A stretch of DNA of 64,000 nt from Psoroptes ovis. Its lineage: Eukaryota > Arthropoda > Arachnida > Sarcoptiformes > Psoroptidae. Location: contig PQWQ01000005.1 in the NCBI GenBank assembly GCA_002943765.1, forward strand, positions 2,791,001 to 2,855,000, written 5' to 3'. Position 1 is the stretch's first letter, and each line of letters opens with the position of its first letter. The notes beneath the pieces are model-generated. The model was not told the DNA's origin, did not search any database, and saw nothing but the letters and a program-made list of their open reading frames with translations. Positions 1 to 14,543 of the stretch are shown here, in pieces. The position numbers and the translations under genes were made by a program.

Positions 1-3000
1 ATGAAAATATTGCCGAATTCCTTAATCAACGAGATGTTGATGAAAATCCATGGTTAAATTGGCGTTTAAGCGAAAAAATACGACCTAAACATTATGATAT
101 TGATTTAACCGTGTTGGTTGATGAAGAAATATTTGATGGTACGGTGCGAATCAAAATCGATGTACTCGAATCGACTAAATACATTATATTACATGCAAAA
201 GATTTGACAATAAGCAAATCAAGTGTATATACCAAAGATAATAAGTTGATTTCAGTGCCATTCAAGCCAAATGTTGATAATAATAACGAATCAATTTCAA
301 TGAAACCGAATAATAATCATTTCTATTATGAACCGAATCAATTTTGGGTGATACCATTTAAAAATTCAATACAACCAAATCAATATATGATTGAACTGAA
401 GTTTAATGGTACATTAAAAAATGAATTAAGCGGACTATATTTATCAAAATATTTCAGTACAACTCGCAACGAAACAATCAAATTAGCAACAACACAATAT
501 GAAGCTATTTATGCACGTAAAACATTTCCTTGTTTTGATGAACCATCATTCAAATCAACATTTACATTGACGATTCGACATTCATCAACATACAAAGCAT
601 TATCAAATATGCCAATCGATTTTACTGTTGATGATTATGCTGGTGATAATAATGATGATGAACGAAATATGAAAATAACAAAATTCAAAACAACAATTAA
701 AATGTCAACATATTTAATTGCAATTATTGTCAGTGATTTTGAATCGATTGAATTCAAATCAACCATAAGAAATGGAAGAAATTATGGCGTTTATACTTAT
801 AATACGGAAATAAATTTTAAAAATGCAAAATATGCATTAGATATTGTTGAAAATGTCGTTGATTATTATGAGAAAAAATATTTTGAATTCAATTATCCAT
901 TACCAAAATTAGATATGATATCGATACCTGATTTTCAAATGGGTGCAATGGAAAATTTTGGTTTAATTACATATCGTGATATTTATTTGCTTTATGATCA
1001 AAATAAAACATCATCCATATCGAAAACAAATATTTGCAAGATAATTTGCCATGAAATAGCACATCAATGGTTCGGTAATGTAGTTACGATGAAATGGTGG
1101 GATGAACTATGGTTGAATGAAGGTTTTGCAACCTTCATGGAATATAAAGCTGTCGATGCTGTACAGCCATCATGGCATTATCAAGATTTTTTCTCTTTGA
1201 ATGAAATAATGCGTGTATATGAATCCGATTCAATATTATCAACACATCCAATACAAACCAAAGTTACGGATGAAAATCAAATACAATCAGTATTTGATTC
1301 GATTACATATTCAAAAGGTTCATGTGTAATACGAATGCTTGAATCGATGATTGGTCCGGAACCGTTTCGATTAGGTATTAGAAATTATATTCGGAAATAT
1401 CAATACTCAAATACGATCGCAAGTGATTTATGGAATGAATTATCAAGAATTTATAATAAAAACAGTAAAAATGATGAAAATTATTTCGATATTGAAGAAA
1501 TGATGCATACATGGCTGTATAAAGATGGTTTTCCAATCATAACGATTGAAACATTTGCGAATAATAATACATTGAAATTTACCCAAGAAAGATTTCTAAG
1601 AGATTCATATCGAATGAATAATTTCAATGGTAATGATGATGATGATTTTGATCATTTCAGTAATTTCGATGATTTCATGCTAAATAATGGCCATAATAAT
1701 AATGATAATGATTCACCGAAATCAAATTATTTATGGTCAATACCGATCACTTATCGTCATTTAAATGATAATAATGTTGAAAAATTCCTTATGAACACCA
1801 AATTTGCATATAAAAATAATATAATGAGAGATAAAAATGATTTAATCAAATTCAATGTCGATCATAATGGATTATTTATCGTAAATTATCCATTAAAACA
1901 ATGGAATAAATGGATTGAGCTATTGAATAATGCAAATGATACATTCGAATCAAGTAAATTAAGTATTTTAGATCGTAATAATCTCATATTGGACTCATTT
2001 TATTTGGCAAGAAATGGTCGATTATCATATGTTAAATGTTTACAATTAATTGAATATCTGAAACATGAAACATCGTATGTTGTTTGGTCGATTGCATCGG
2101 AAATGCTTAAATATTTACGTATATTTATGAATGATAATGATAATATCAAAGTATTTGATGATTGGTTCGTGGATAATGCAATTTTGAATCATTATAACAG
2201 TATTAATTGGACTGAATATTGTGTTGAAACAGTTTTTGATGATCGATCAATGAATGATCATCTGTTTCGTTCGTTAATCTTTAATTTAGCATGTGATTAT
2301 GGCCATAAAGATTGTCTTGCAGAAGCATCTAAATGTTTCGAAAAATATCGACAAAATCCTAATCATATCAATAAAAATTTACTAACAATCATATTATATT
2401 ATGGATCAGGTAATGACATTGAAAGTTTTGAATATTTAAGCGAAAATTATCAAAATTCAACGACAATCAACGAGAAATTAATATTCCTTAAATCAATGAC
2501 AAAAATTAAAAATCGTACCATCATCAATGAATTGTTGGAGAAATCATTAGATTCAAACTATTTACGACGACAAGATTTTTTTACATTTTTATATTATTTG
2601 ATTCAAAGTCATAGTAATAATGGAGAAATTTTTGATTCAATTTGGAATTTTTATAAATCAAATTATGGACAAATTCAAACAATATTCGGTTTAGATGATT
2701 CAAATGTTGGACGAATGATTTATCGTTTTGCATATTATTTTCAAACTGAACACAATTTGAATGATGTTAAAAATTTGTTTGAAAAATATCCCATTTCAGG
2801 TGCAAGTGAATTATATAATAAACAATCCTTACAATTGATTGAATCAAATTTAAAATGGAGAAAATATTATTATCGAACTGTCATTGAATATGTAACGAAA
2901 AAATGTCCATGGAAACAATATCGTTTGAATCCATCGTTGATACCATTGAATTATGATTTGAGAATACAAATTAACACTGATAATAATGAATTTAATGGTA

Positions 3001-6000
3001 CTGTTGATATCGACATCCAGAATATGGACAATAATACCGTTGAATATATCATATTACATGCTGCCGATAAATTAAATGTATCGATTGATAATATCATCGA
3101 TATTGATAATAATACCAGCAATGTTGAATTTCAAAAAGGTTTCAAATATTCGCCTTATGAATTTTTCATTATTCCATTGAAGAATGCATTGAATGAAAAT
3201 TCTACCTACAAATTACATATGAAATTCAATGGCAATCTATTGAATAATGGACAAATAGGCGTTTATCATGGTTCATATCATCATAATAATGATTCCAAAA
3301 CTGTAAATATTGCTGCCACACAATTTCAATCAACATATGCTCGCCGAATGTTTCCTTGTTTTGATGAACCAATATTTAAATCTGAAATCCAAATAACGAT
3401 TATACATTTGAAAAAAATGAATACAACATTATCGAATATGAATTTAATATCGGAAAATTCCATTAAAATGAATAATGATGATAATGAATGGATTGAAAGT
3501 AAATTTGCCCGAACACCACCAATGGTAACATATTTAATAGCGATATTGATTTCGGATTTTTATTGTTCATCGCTGAAATCAGATGATATACAAATAAATG
3601 TTTGTTCATCAAATAATTATCAACCGAAACATCATCGATATGCATTAGAAATGACACCAGAAATATTGAAATATTTTAAAAATTATACCGGTATTAAATA
3701 TCCATTGAAAAAATTAGATCAAATAGCACTGCCAACATATTCGATGAGTTTTAATGCTATGGAAAATTATGGATTAATAACGTATAGACAGCGGAAATTA
3801 ATGTGGTCCTCAGATGATAATTTATCCGAAGAAAAAAAAGATGTTGCATTGATCATTTCACATGAAATTGCACATCAATGGTTTGGTAATATTGTTACAA
3901 TGAATTGGTGGAATGATTTATGGTTAAATGAAGCATTTGCAACATTTATGGAATTTAAAGCAATCGATTTGATTAAACCTGAATATGAAATATGGAATAC
4001 ATTTGTACAACAACAAACATATCAAGCAATTGTTGGTGATTATGAACAACAATCACAATCGCTGATACATAATGTTGATACACCGAAAGATATTATTTAT
4101 TATAAATCAAGAATAACATATAATAAAGGTGCAACCATATTGAATATGATTCAGAATATTATGGGTGAGGATAAATTTCAAAAATCAATACAATCATATT
4201 TGAATAAATATCAACAAAAAACAGTCACGAGTAATGAATTGTTTGAAGAATTAAAATCAAATTGGCCACAAGACCATATTCAATATTATGATCGATTTAT
4301 TGATTCATGGTTCAAACAAATCGGTTTCCCATACGTAAACATTGAATGTCAAGCAAATAAATGTAATTATACACAAGAACGTTTCATTAGAAATGGTGAA
4401 AAATCTAAAGATTCTTATACATATGTGATACCATTACAATATTATACTCAAGATAATAACAATAGCGCCCAATTAAAGCAATCATCATTAATATTTCTGA
4501 ATGAAAAGTTCGGTGAATTTACTATTGAAGATGATGATGATGTAAATAATATTGTAAAATTTAATCCAAAATTTAATGGATTTTATTTTGTAAATTATAG
4601 AAATCAAAAATATTGGAATAAATTAATTGATAAAATGATTAAAAATGAAAATAATTTCATTGATCAATTATCGGCGAATGATCGTACCGAATTATTGATA
4701 ACAACATATTTTCTATCACGTTCAAATCTATTGGAATATTTTCAACCATTGAAATTATATAATTATTTATATCATGAAAAAAATTATGTACCATGGTCAA
4801 TATTTGAAAAATTAATAGCAAATTTAGCATGGGAAATTGATCGAACTGAATATCGACAATCATATTTACAATTTGTTAAACGTATATCACGTATACATTA
4901 TGATGAAAATTTATGGTCATCACCCAATAATTTTAATAATGAATCATCATCATCATTGAATGAACGTATATTTAATCGATTAATTATTAATATTCTATGT
5001 AGCAGTAATTATCGAAAATGTTTAATTGATTCATATCGATTGTTTTCTGAATGGAAACAAAATAATAGTCAAATATGTCCAGATTTATTCTTGCCTACAA
5101 TTTCATTTGGTCTTCGATATAGTGAAAATCCTGAAGATTATGATTATGTATGGCATCGATTTCTATCATCACCACGTAAATCATCAAATCGTAATGATTA
5201 TATTGAAGCATTGAGTTATATATCGAATGAAAAACATTTGAAACAATATCTTAATTCGGCATTAAATGAAACGATTGTATCGAAAAATGAATATTTAAAA
5301 TTATTCATTAACATTTTACAACATTATGATCATCGATTGATGATGTGGAATTATTTCCGTGATAATTATGACATGTTAATCAAGAAATTATCGATCGATC
5401 AAATGGATTTATTGTTGATTAAATTTTCCGAGCACATTATCACCGATGAACAACGTACATCGTTATGGAATTTTTTCAAACAAAAACAATTCGCTGGCAT
5501 CTCGAAACTGGCGAGTGAAACCATCTTTTCACGAATTAATTATAATATAAATTGGCTCCGATTTAATAAAACAAAAGTTGGTGAATGGTTTGGCCGTAAT
5601 GGTTGCGGTGGCCATTCATCACTGCCAGAAGAATGTCCATGGATTAAATCTAGATTAGATGGTTCCGTTATAAGGCCAATTAATTATGATCTAACGATAC
5701 AAGTTGATTTAGATACAAACGTTTATAATGGTAGTGTTGACATACAAATCCAAGCATTGAAATCGTTTGAATTTATTGTATTACATGCATCGAAAATGTT
5801 AAATGTTGAGCTAATTTCAATACAGAATAGCACAAATGGTGAAGAATTATATGATAAAGATTTAGTCTCGATGTTTCGATATGAACCATTAGAATATTTA
5901 GTCATACAATTTGAAACACAACAACTAATGGCAACAGGTGGCTATCGATTGAAATTCAATTTCAATGCATCACTATTAGATGCCGGTATTTCGGGCTTAT

Positions 6001-9000
6001 ATTTATCAAATTATACAACATCAACATCGATGAACAATAGCAGTAAATTAGCATCAACACAATTTCAATTTAGTGATGCCCGAAAAGTATTTCCTTGTTT
6101 TGATGAACCACAATTTAAATCAACATTCAATGTTCGGCTGGTGCATGATCGAAAAATGACGAAAGTATTGTCGAATATGGAAATTATTGGCCAAAGAAAT
6201 TTGTTACCGAATGGACGATTGATTGAGACACGATTTAATCAAACATTAAAGATGCCAACCTATTTGCTGGCCATGGTTGTCAGTGATTTTGAATGTCGAA
6301 CAAATAATCAAACCGATTACGATTTGGCTGTTTGTGCATCGAGTTTACAACAGCATAAGCTTGATTATGCACTAAATCAAGCACCAAAATGTGTGAAACA
6401 TTTACAGAAAAAACTGGGCCAACGATTTCCAATCAATAAAATTGATTTAATTGCAATACCAGATTTTCTATATGGGGCAATGGAAAATTGGTTTTTAATC
6501 ACATTTCGTGAAAGTGCATTATTATTCGATGAATCGGATACGACATCTGAACGCCGAATGGCCATTATGAATACGATTGCACATGAATTTGCACATTTTT
6601 ACTTTGGTAATCTTGTAACATGTAAAGATTGGAATTATCTGGTGCTTAATGAAGGTTTTGCACGTTATATGCAATATACAACGCTTGATTATGTTGAAAA
6701 TGATTGGAATATTAGCGATTTATTCTTGATACAAGATTATCGTTTAGCTATTGATGCTGATAGTAAAAATGATCAAAATCATCCATTAATACGTGATATA
6801 AAATTCATTGAACAAATTGATCAATTTGATTCAAGTATTATTTATTCAAAAGGTGCATCAATATTACGTATGATTGAATCAATTATTGGTACGGATAAAT
6901 TTTATGCAGCAATCAACAGTTATTTAGATGCAAATGAATATCGAAATGTTGAACCACAACAATTATTCAATGAGTTTGATCGTCAATTCAATTTTACAAT
7001 CATTGATGATGGTGCCGATCAAAATGTTTCAATGAGCGAATTTTTATATGAATATTTTTATAAAAATGGAATTCCATACATTAATGTAAATAAATTAAGC
7101 CAAAATGAATTTGAATTAATTCAAAATAGATTCCTGCTTCAAAGCAATGATGAAAATAGTCAAAATAATGATAAAATTCAAAATGAAACATTGTGGAAAA
7201 TACCGATCACATATCGTAATAATGGTACCGATGATCATGTCACCCAATTAATGGTCAATAAATCTATGAAATTGATTATTAATGGAAATAATAATGCTGA
7301 TGACCAGCCATTAAATCTAAATAAATTACATCAAGGATATTATCTGGTTAATTATCCGCTGGAAATTTGGAAACAATGGATCGATTATTTGAGAAATAAT
7401 TCCAAGGAAATCCACACATTAGATCGTAGTGGACTGTTGATGGATTCATTTTATCTCGCTCACGCAAATCTATTACCATATACCATTCCATTAAATTTAG
7501 CTCGATTTTTATCGAATGAAACCAAAGATTTATCATCATGGACGCTGGCTATTGATAATTTTAAATCAATATTTAAATATTTAAAAAATAATGCAATTTT
7601 ATATGAAAAATTTCGTGAATTTTCACGGCAATTAATCAAATCAATTTATAATGAATTACAATGGAATGATAATGTTGAAGAATCAATCGTACGACGAAGA
7701 TTACGATCATTGATATTAAATTATGCTTGTTTCATCGAGCTGCAAGATTGTATTGATAAAAGTAAAGAAGAATTTAAGAAATGGCTACGGAATGATAAAG
7801 AATTTCGAATGAAACCAAATTTATTCGATACATTAATTGAATATGGTTTTAAGCATTCAAATACCAAAGATAATTGGCTGTTAATATGGTCAAAATACGC
7901 AAATGAAACATCATCAACATTACGAGCATCTTATATGAAAGCATTGTTACAAACAAATGATGAAAACCTGTTAACAATGTTGTTGGAAAATGTTTTGAAT
8001 GCAAATAGCAATAATTTTATAAGATCACAAGATTCATATTCAATATTAACGCAATTAATCAATGGTAATAATGATAATAATGCGAGAATATTATGGAAAT
8101 TTATACGTCGAAATTTTAAACAATTTTTGGATAAAAATCATTCACCACTTCGTTTGAATCAAGTTGTATCAATGTTGAATAAATTGAGTGAACAACACTT
8201 TTTCACTCGTGAACAACGATCCGAAATGATGGAATTTTTCAATGAATATTCATTGTTAAATGATCGTAAAAATAATAATGATAATGACAATGATGGTCTT
8301 ATGATAACCAAAAAACAATGTTTGAATATATTGAAAAAAATTGACCGTAATATTGACTGGTTATCGAAACGTATGATTGAAATTGAAGAATTTTTCCATT
8401 GTAATCTAGAGCATTTAAATGAATGTCCAATTCGAAAATTTCGTTTGAATCGATCGATTCAACCAAAACATTATGATTTAGATTTAAATGTGGATTTATC
8501 TTACCGTACATTCAATGGTAATGTTTCGATTCAAATTGAATTACAACCGAATCAAACCGCATATCATTATCTGTATTTACATTCATCTAAATCATTACAA
8601 ATTACGAATGTCCAGCTGTTTGACGCAGATAATAAAAACGCATTGGTTGATATTGAAAAAACATTTAAATATGAACCATATGAATTATTCATCATTGAAT
8701 TAGCCCAGCCGATCCAAATCGATTCCAAAGTCAAAAATATTTTACTTCGATTACAATTCGCTGGGGAGCTGAATTTCGAAATGAATGGGTTATATCTAAG
8801 CGAATACAATTCAAAACGATTAGCATCAACACAATTTCAAGATATTTATGCCCGTAAAGTGTTTCCTTGTTTTGATGAACCAACATTTAAATCAACATTT
8901 CAATTAACGATTGAATATCCGACCGGATATAATGTTATATCGAATACGATGCCATTGAATAACACGGAAATCGATGATACAACACGAACAATATTCGAGA

Positions 9001-11434
9001 AAACACCACCGATGCCCACATATTTATTGGCATTTGTTATTAGTGATTTTCAATGTGCAAACAATACCGATCCAAATGGCATCGATATTTATGCATGTAC
9101 AACGGATTATCAACTCGATATGACCGAATATGCACTGAATAAAACACCATCGATAATCAATGAATTTGAAACGGAATTCAAACAACCATATCAGTTGAAA
9201 AAAATGCATCTTATTGCGCTGCCAAAATTATCACCATCAGCAATGGAAAATCTTGGTGCAATAACATTTCGTGATACATCATTACTATGGGAATCATCAT
9301 TGAGCCGAGCATCGGAAAAAATGAAAATACTTTCAGTTGTTGCTCATGAAATTGCACACATGGTAAATAATCATTGAAATTATTGATATTAAAATTAAAT
9401 TGATTTTCCCCATTTTCTAGTGGTTCGGCAACCTTGTCACATGTGAATGGTGGACAGATTTATGGTTGAACGAAGCGTTTGCATCATATCTCGAATGGTT
9501 CGCGGTTGATAAAGTTGAACCAAACTGGAATTATTTACAGTTATTTTATGTTACTGATCAAATCGCCGGTATGGATGCTGATTCGCGATCAAATGCACAT
9601 GCATTAGCAAGAAAATCCATCGAAAAACCGAATGAAATTGCATATATTTCACATATTATTTATCAAAAGGTAATTCATCCATTGAATTTTGAACAATTCA
9701 ACTGTTAATCATTGATACTGATGATTTGTCCAACCAAAAGGGTTCATCAATCCTACGAATGTTTGAAAGCGTATTATCAACACAGAAATTCTATGAAAAA
9801 ATAGTTGATTATCTAGCAAAATATAAAGATACAACCGCTACGACCAATGATTTGATTGATGAAATGAAATCAATACAAATTGGTGATAATAATGTTAGTT
9901 TGACTGAAAATTTCCTCAAATCATGGATATCGCAGCCAGGTTTTCCGTATTTGAACATCGTCAAAAATAATGATGATAACAATAGTTATACCATTGAACA
10001 GCGACAATTTTTTTCAGATCGAAAATTGATGAAAAATAGTGATAAGTACGTGTTAATTGCAATCAAAATCAATCAATAATTATCAATTATTCAATTTTAG
10101 TAAAACATGGATAATACCGTTGACATATTACGAAGATTATAGCGAAAATTCCCGGTCAAAAATGATTATGATTACGGAGAAAAATACGACAATATCCATT
10201 GAAATCAATCAAAATACGACTGAATATCCAATGAAATTCAATACAGATTCACTTGGTTTTTATATTGTAAATTATCCACCAAATGATTGGCGAAAATGGA
10301 CGGAAATTTTTGAAAAAAATGAAACAGAATTACGCAAATTATCATTGACCGAACAAGATTATTCAAACATTTTATATGATTCATATCGTTTAGCAAGTGT
10401 TAAACTACAATCATTTGAAAATGTCATGCAATTATTGAAAGTGATGAAACAAAATCCCAAATTACCGATATGGCTTACGGGTGCAAAAATTTTCGATAAA
10501 TTATGGCCATATTTTCGTGATAATACAATTGATAATAATGGTGATAAAAATAGTCAAAGCAACCACATTGAAATATTGTTTACAAATTATGCTAGTTATA
10601 TTGTACATAATCTTTATCGAAAATATAATCTTAATCAAATAATATTTTCAAACAAAAATGATGATGATGATCAGAATGATCAATCAATTATTGAACAACG
10701 TTTACATTCATCAATATCATCATTTGCATGTAAATATAAATTTGAAATATGTACGAATGATGCTGAATATTTATTTAAAAATATAAAATTATCATATTAC
10801 GATGATCGAATAATATCACCGAATTTGCTATCAACAATATTAACCTATGGTTTACAAAATTCCATCGACATTGATGATTGGCAATTCTTGTGGAATCAAT
10901 ATACATTGGTACCGATTATTTCATTGCGTAAAAGCTATTTACGAGCATTATCACATACTACAAATACGGAAGCGCTTTCAAGGTAAGTTGATTGAAGAGT
11001 TGATTAGTTTAAAATTGATGAATTTTTTTCTGCCATCCACTCACAGACTACTAAGCTATTGCTTAGAAGGCAATCCTAATATCACCGATAAAGATGATAT
11101 TGTCGATATTTTCGTACAAATGTCACAAACATCCTCAGGTTTTAATTTTAGTTGGAAATTTTTCAAACAAAATTTCAATGAATTTCATCGCAAATTATCT
11201 CGGAAACAAATGGAAAAAATTGTTGAAAATTTTTCCATTTATATGAATACTAATGAACAGCTGGAAGAATTTCAAACATTTTTCAATAAACAATTATTAA
11301 ATGATAATGATAACTCAACAAAAGTAATCAATATTAATAATGCTTTACAAATGATACGAATAAATATTGAATGGATCAGAGATTATCGTCCGACAATTAT
11401 TGATTGGCTACAAAAACCTAGGCCAATTTCATGA
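1..11434 (+). CDS. Multi-unit M1 aminopeptidase (APN/ERAP-like), four units visible, 5' partial
   Basis: Exons <1-9362, 9421-9669, 9741-10045, 10101-10982 and 11047-11434, in frame from base 3, give 3727 aa; the start lies off the left edge. Four gluzincin M1 units follow each other, beginning about residues <1, 968, 1878 and 2808. Each has the exopeptidase motif (GAMEN at 314, NAMEN at 1251, GAMEN at 2158, SAMEN at 3079), zinc-binding HExxH (350, 1287, 2194, 3115) with the downstream Glu in NEGFA/NEAFA, the catalytic Tyr before SKG/NKG/QKG, and an ERAP1_C-like helical C-terminal part. Family members remove N-terminal amino acids from peptides, usually outside the cell at membranes. Single-unit enzymes are about 900-1000 aa, so this is a tandem fusion. 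The last residues show no hydrophobic GPI tail; any signal peptide or anchor would be upstream. The first three units have no intron; all four introns fall in unit four. Confidence 0.93.
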
Positions 11435-12986
11435 TCACCTTGATCATTATTATTATTTATTAAATTGAATTGATCATATGTAAAATATATAAAGCACCCT
11501 GACATACTATTAATATTGAACACATATCGATGTTTGTAATAATTTATTTTAAAAACTTTTTTTTTTTTTTTTTGATATTTGAATCAAATTCAAAGTTAAA
11601 ATTTGAAAATCGATTTTAATAATTTAAAACATTAATCATTGAAATCAATGTCATCATTGTTTGTATTTTAAAGGTTTTTTTTTTCAATTTTTTTTTTAAA
11701 TCTTAATTTTCATTTTCTTTTCAAATCTTAATTCAATGTATAATCCTGATATAATTATATTGATAATAATAATTGTTTTTATTTAAATAAATTTCATTTA
11801 AAAATAAATCATCATTTTAGGTCAAAGGAAAAGTTTTGTCGCATTTTTGTGTTGATTTTGCTCAAGAAATACGACAGAACTTTTCCTCTGACCTAATATT
11901 TGTTTTCAAATTGATTCATACATTTTACTTTGACATTTTGCAGAAATAAAACATTTACACGCATCGATTCCGGTTCCCGTTTGGTCCCGTTTGATGTCAT
12001 GTCATTTTGTTTAATTTTCGGAACAATTTTCTTATATAGAATTTGCATCGTTGGATGAAAATGGTTTTCGCAAATTTCAGGAATATCATTTCAAATATAT
12101 GACAGAGCATGTATTTGTTTCGATTATAATATCCTTAAATAGCCTAAATGTCTATAATGTTTAGCATCCTTTTGATCATTTTCAACCATTTGGCGTCATC
12201 GATACCTAAAAGAAAAAAAACCGGTAAATTGATGCACCACTAAATTCTATATAAAATGTGCCTATTTATATTTGTTCATGTTCAAACAAAACACAAATGT
12301 TTACAGATATATAATTACCATACAAACACACAGTCGCCAAATATATGTGACATGTCATCATCATCATCATTGTTCATGAACGATGGATGATGATGATGAT
12401 GTCCGAATCGTTTGTTTAAATCAACATTAAAATTGTGTGTGTGTGTTTTACGGCCATTGTAAAACACCAAATGTACCATGTTATATATGACAACAATGGG
12501 AATTATTTTTGGGTCCATTTTGAATGTTTCATATACTTCTTCTACCCAAATATGCGAATGAATTCATTAGGGCTTCGATTCGGTTCCAACAATTATAGTG
12601 ACATGACACTAAATTCTATGTGTTTCAGCTGTGTATTGTGATGCTGATGTTTGTTTCAAATTCGTGTTTTTGGCTTTGTTTGCTTTGTGTGTATTGAATT
12701 GATATCAATGAATGTATCAAAGGTATTATTTGTCTTTTGAATTGATTTAAGATTTGATTTTAATTGAATTTTTTTCCATTAAATTTTACAGATTCAAAAA
12801 TTGGTAATGGAATTCAATTAATAATCGATTGTTGATTGATTAATTCTATTTAATTGGTTAATTTAATCGATAACATATGGTATCGAATTGTATGGATTTG
12901 ATGTAAATACATTGTGATTTAGTTCAAAAAGAGCCCGAAATTTAGTTGAAACGATCCGAATCGATCAAAATCGAACAATAACAACA
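11435..12986. other. Intergenic, AT-rich
   Basis: This is the 3' flank of the aminopeptidase gene and the 5' flank of the zinc-finger gene. It holds poly-T/poly-A runs, possible AATAAA signals near 11786-11806 and one mariner-type MITE (11817-11896). I see no credible coding exon; the short open frames around 12315-12641 are low-complexity. Confidence 0.6.
11817..11896. mobile_element. Mariner-type MITE (GGAAAAGTTYTGTCG ends)
   Basis: An 80-bp near-palindrome starts TTAGGTCAAAGGAAAAGTTT and ends with its imperfect reverse complement (GACAGAACTTTTCCTCTGACC then TAA). The end sequence resembles that of the 1.1-kb decayed mariner at 48571-49662 (GGGAAAGTTCTGTCG), so it is probably a non-autonomous relative of that element. 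A TA follows on the right; the left flank is degraded. Confidence 0.75.
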
Positions 12987-14543
12987 ATGAATAATCATAA
13001 TCAACAACGTTATCGTCCATATACGGTCAAAATTATTGGTAATAATAATAACAATAATAATGGTAATAATGATTCAAGAATAATTCATACCAATTCTAAA
13101 CGTATGTTATCATTGAATAATGGTGATTGTATGGCTAAAACCGTTATGAATCGTCAACAGCAATTGCGTCAAAATTCAATACGATGTATGAATAACAAGC
13201 GTAATGTTAATCGAAAACAGCGACGACAACAATCGATTAACTGTTTGAAATCATTCAATAATCATAATATTAATGGTAATATTCATTTGAAAAATAATTT
13301 ACAAACAATATTTCAAACATATACATCAGAAATTAAAGAGCTAAAAGATTATTTTGAAATGAAATTCACCAAATTAAAATCAATTGAAATGAAATTGGAA
13401 AATTTCATTCAATTTATGATTGATAATCATCATAATGATGATGATAATGATGGCTATAACAATGTTAGTTTCGATAATTATGACCACCATCAACAAATTG
13501 TTGATTTTAATGATTACGATGATGACAGTAATGATGATGATGGTCATCAACAACAACAAATGGTAATGGTCATCAATAACAATGGATACAATGATAATGA
13601 TGATGATGATGATGGTGGTGGTAATATTAAATTAATGAATCCACAAAAGCAACAACAACAACAACAACAGAAAATGTTTGAGCCAATCATTGATTTACAG
13701 TTTAGTGATTCAAATGATTCGAATAATAATAATAATGAAAATATGAAATTTAATGATTTCACCAACGATAATAAACGAAATTCAAAATTAATTGTATTCA
13801 GCGATCAGGAAAATATTAATGAAAATCGGAAACGATTTACGAACAATTGTGACATTGTAAATGATGACGATGATGATCAACAAACGATGGCCAAAACATT
13901 ATTAATATTATCATCACCATCATCGAAGCAATCATCGATCGCAGCTACAATCACTGCGAATAATGGTAATGTAACATCGACAAAATCATTAGCAACAAAA
14001 AAATTAATACACAATTCAAAAAATGAATTCATACAAATGATTGAAAAGTATCGTAATGAAAATCAAATCATTTATGAACAATTAACTGGCAATATGCAAA
14101 TGCTACGACATCGAAACGATAATCAAATACTCGGTTATCAATGTTCATTAGATGATTGTAATTATATGCATTTTTTACGTGCACAAGTTAATCGTCATTA
14201 TAAAAATTTTCATTCAAAACAATGTCCATATTGTAATCAACGATTTAAACGACCATATGAACTATCTGTGCATATGAAAGAGATGCAAAAAATTGATGAT
14301 CCAAAACATCGACAATCGTTGACCGATAAATCACAGCCGAATACGATTGATTGTAATACAATTATCGATTTCAATAACAATTATGATCAATCAAACCATG
14401 ATGATGATCATCAATTGCAACAACAACAGCCACAGCCACAACAACAATCATTAACATCGACAACATCGGCCATATTGACAATGATCAACAATGAACAAAT
14501 CGATGATGGCGATACGATCAATCATAATACGATCAAATCATAA
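12987..14543 (+). CDS. C2H2 zinc-finger protein with Asn/Asp/Gln-rich low-complexity regions
   Basis: An intronless frame of 518 aa begins with ATG. Near residues 386-407 is a C-x4-C-x12-H-x4-H finger. It is followed at about 411-425 by a second partial finger, C-x2-C-x12-H, whose last His is not at normal spacing. A short coiled-coil-like stretch lies around residues 107-145. The rest is long runs of N, D, Q and H and is presumably disordered. The fingers suggest a nuclear nucleic-acid-binding protein, but the family cannot be named. It converges on the next gene on the opposite strand, with 175 bp between their stops. An AATAAA-like signal occurs about 20 bp after the stop. Confidence 0.75.
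   Translation: MNNHNQQRYRPYTVKIIGNNNNNNNGNNDSRIIHTNSKRMLSLNNGDCMAKTVMNRQQQLRQNSIRCMNNKRNVNRKQRRQQSINCLKSFNNHNINGNIHLKNNLQTIFQTYTSEIKELKDYFEMKFTKLKSIEMKLENFIQFMIDNHHNDDDNDGYNNVSFDNYDHHQQIVDFNDYDDDSNDDDGHQQQQMVMVINNNGYNDNDDDDDGGGNIKLMNPQKQQQQQQQKMFEPIIDLQFSDSNDSNNNNNENMKFNDFTNDNKRNSKLIVFSDQENINENRKRFTNNCDIVNDDDDDQQTMAKTLLILSSPSSKQSSIAATITANNGNVTSTKSLATKKLIHNSKNEFIQMIEKYRNENQIIYEQLTGNMQMLRHRNDNQILGYQCSLDDCNYMHFLRAQVNRHYKNFHSKQCPYCNQRFKRPYELSVHMKEMQKIDDPKHRQSLTDKSQPNTIDCNTIIDFNNNYDQSNHDDDHQLQQQQPQPQQQSLTSTTSAILTMINNEQIDDGDTINHNTIKS

Noticed and set aside
1..3. ATG at the first base of the window as the aminopeptidase start
   Set aside because: It is out of frame with the coding sequence, which is open from base 3 and already inside an M1 domain boundary.
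9466..10079. Apparent independent small genes after the large aminopeptidase frame
   Set aside because: They are exons of unit 4: borders at 9669/9741 and 10045/10101 join in phase and complete the M1 fold.
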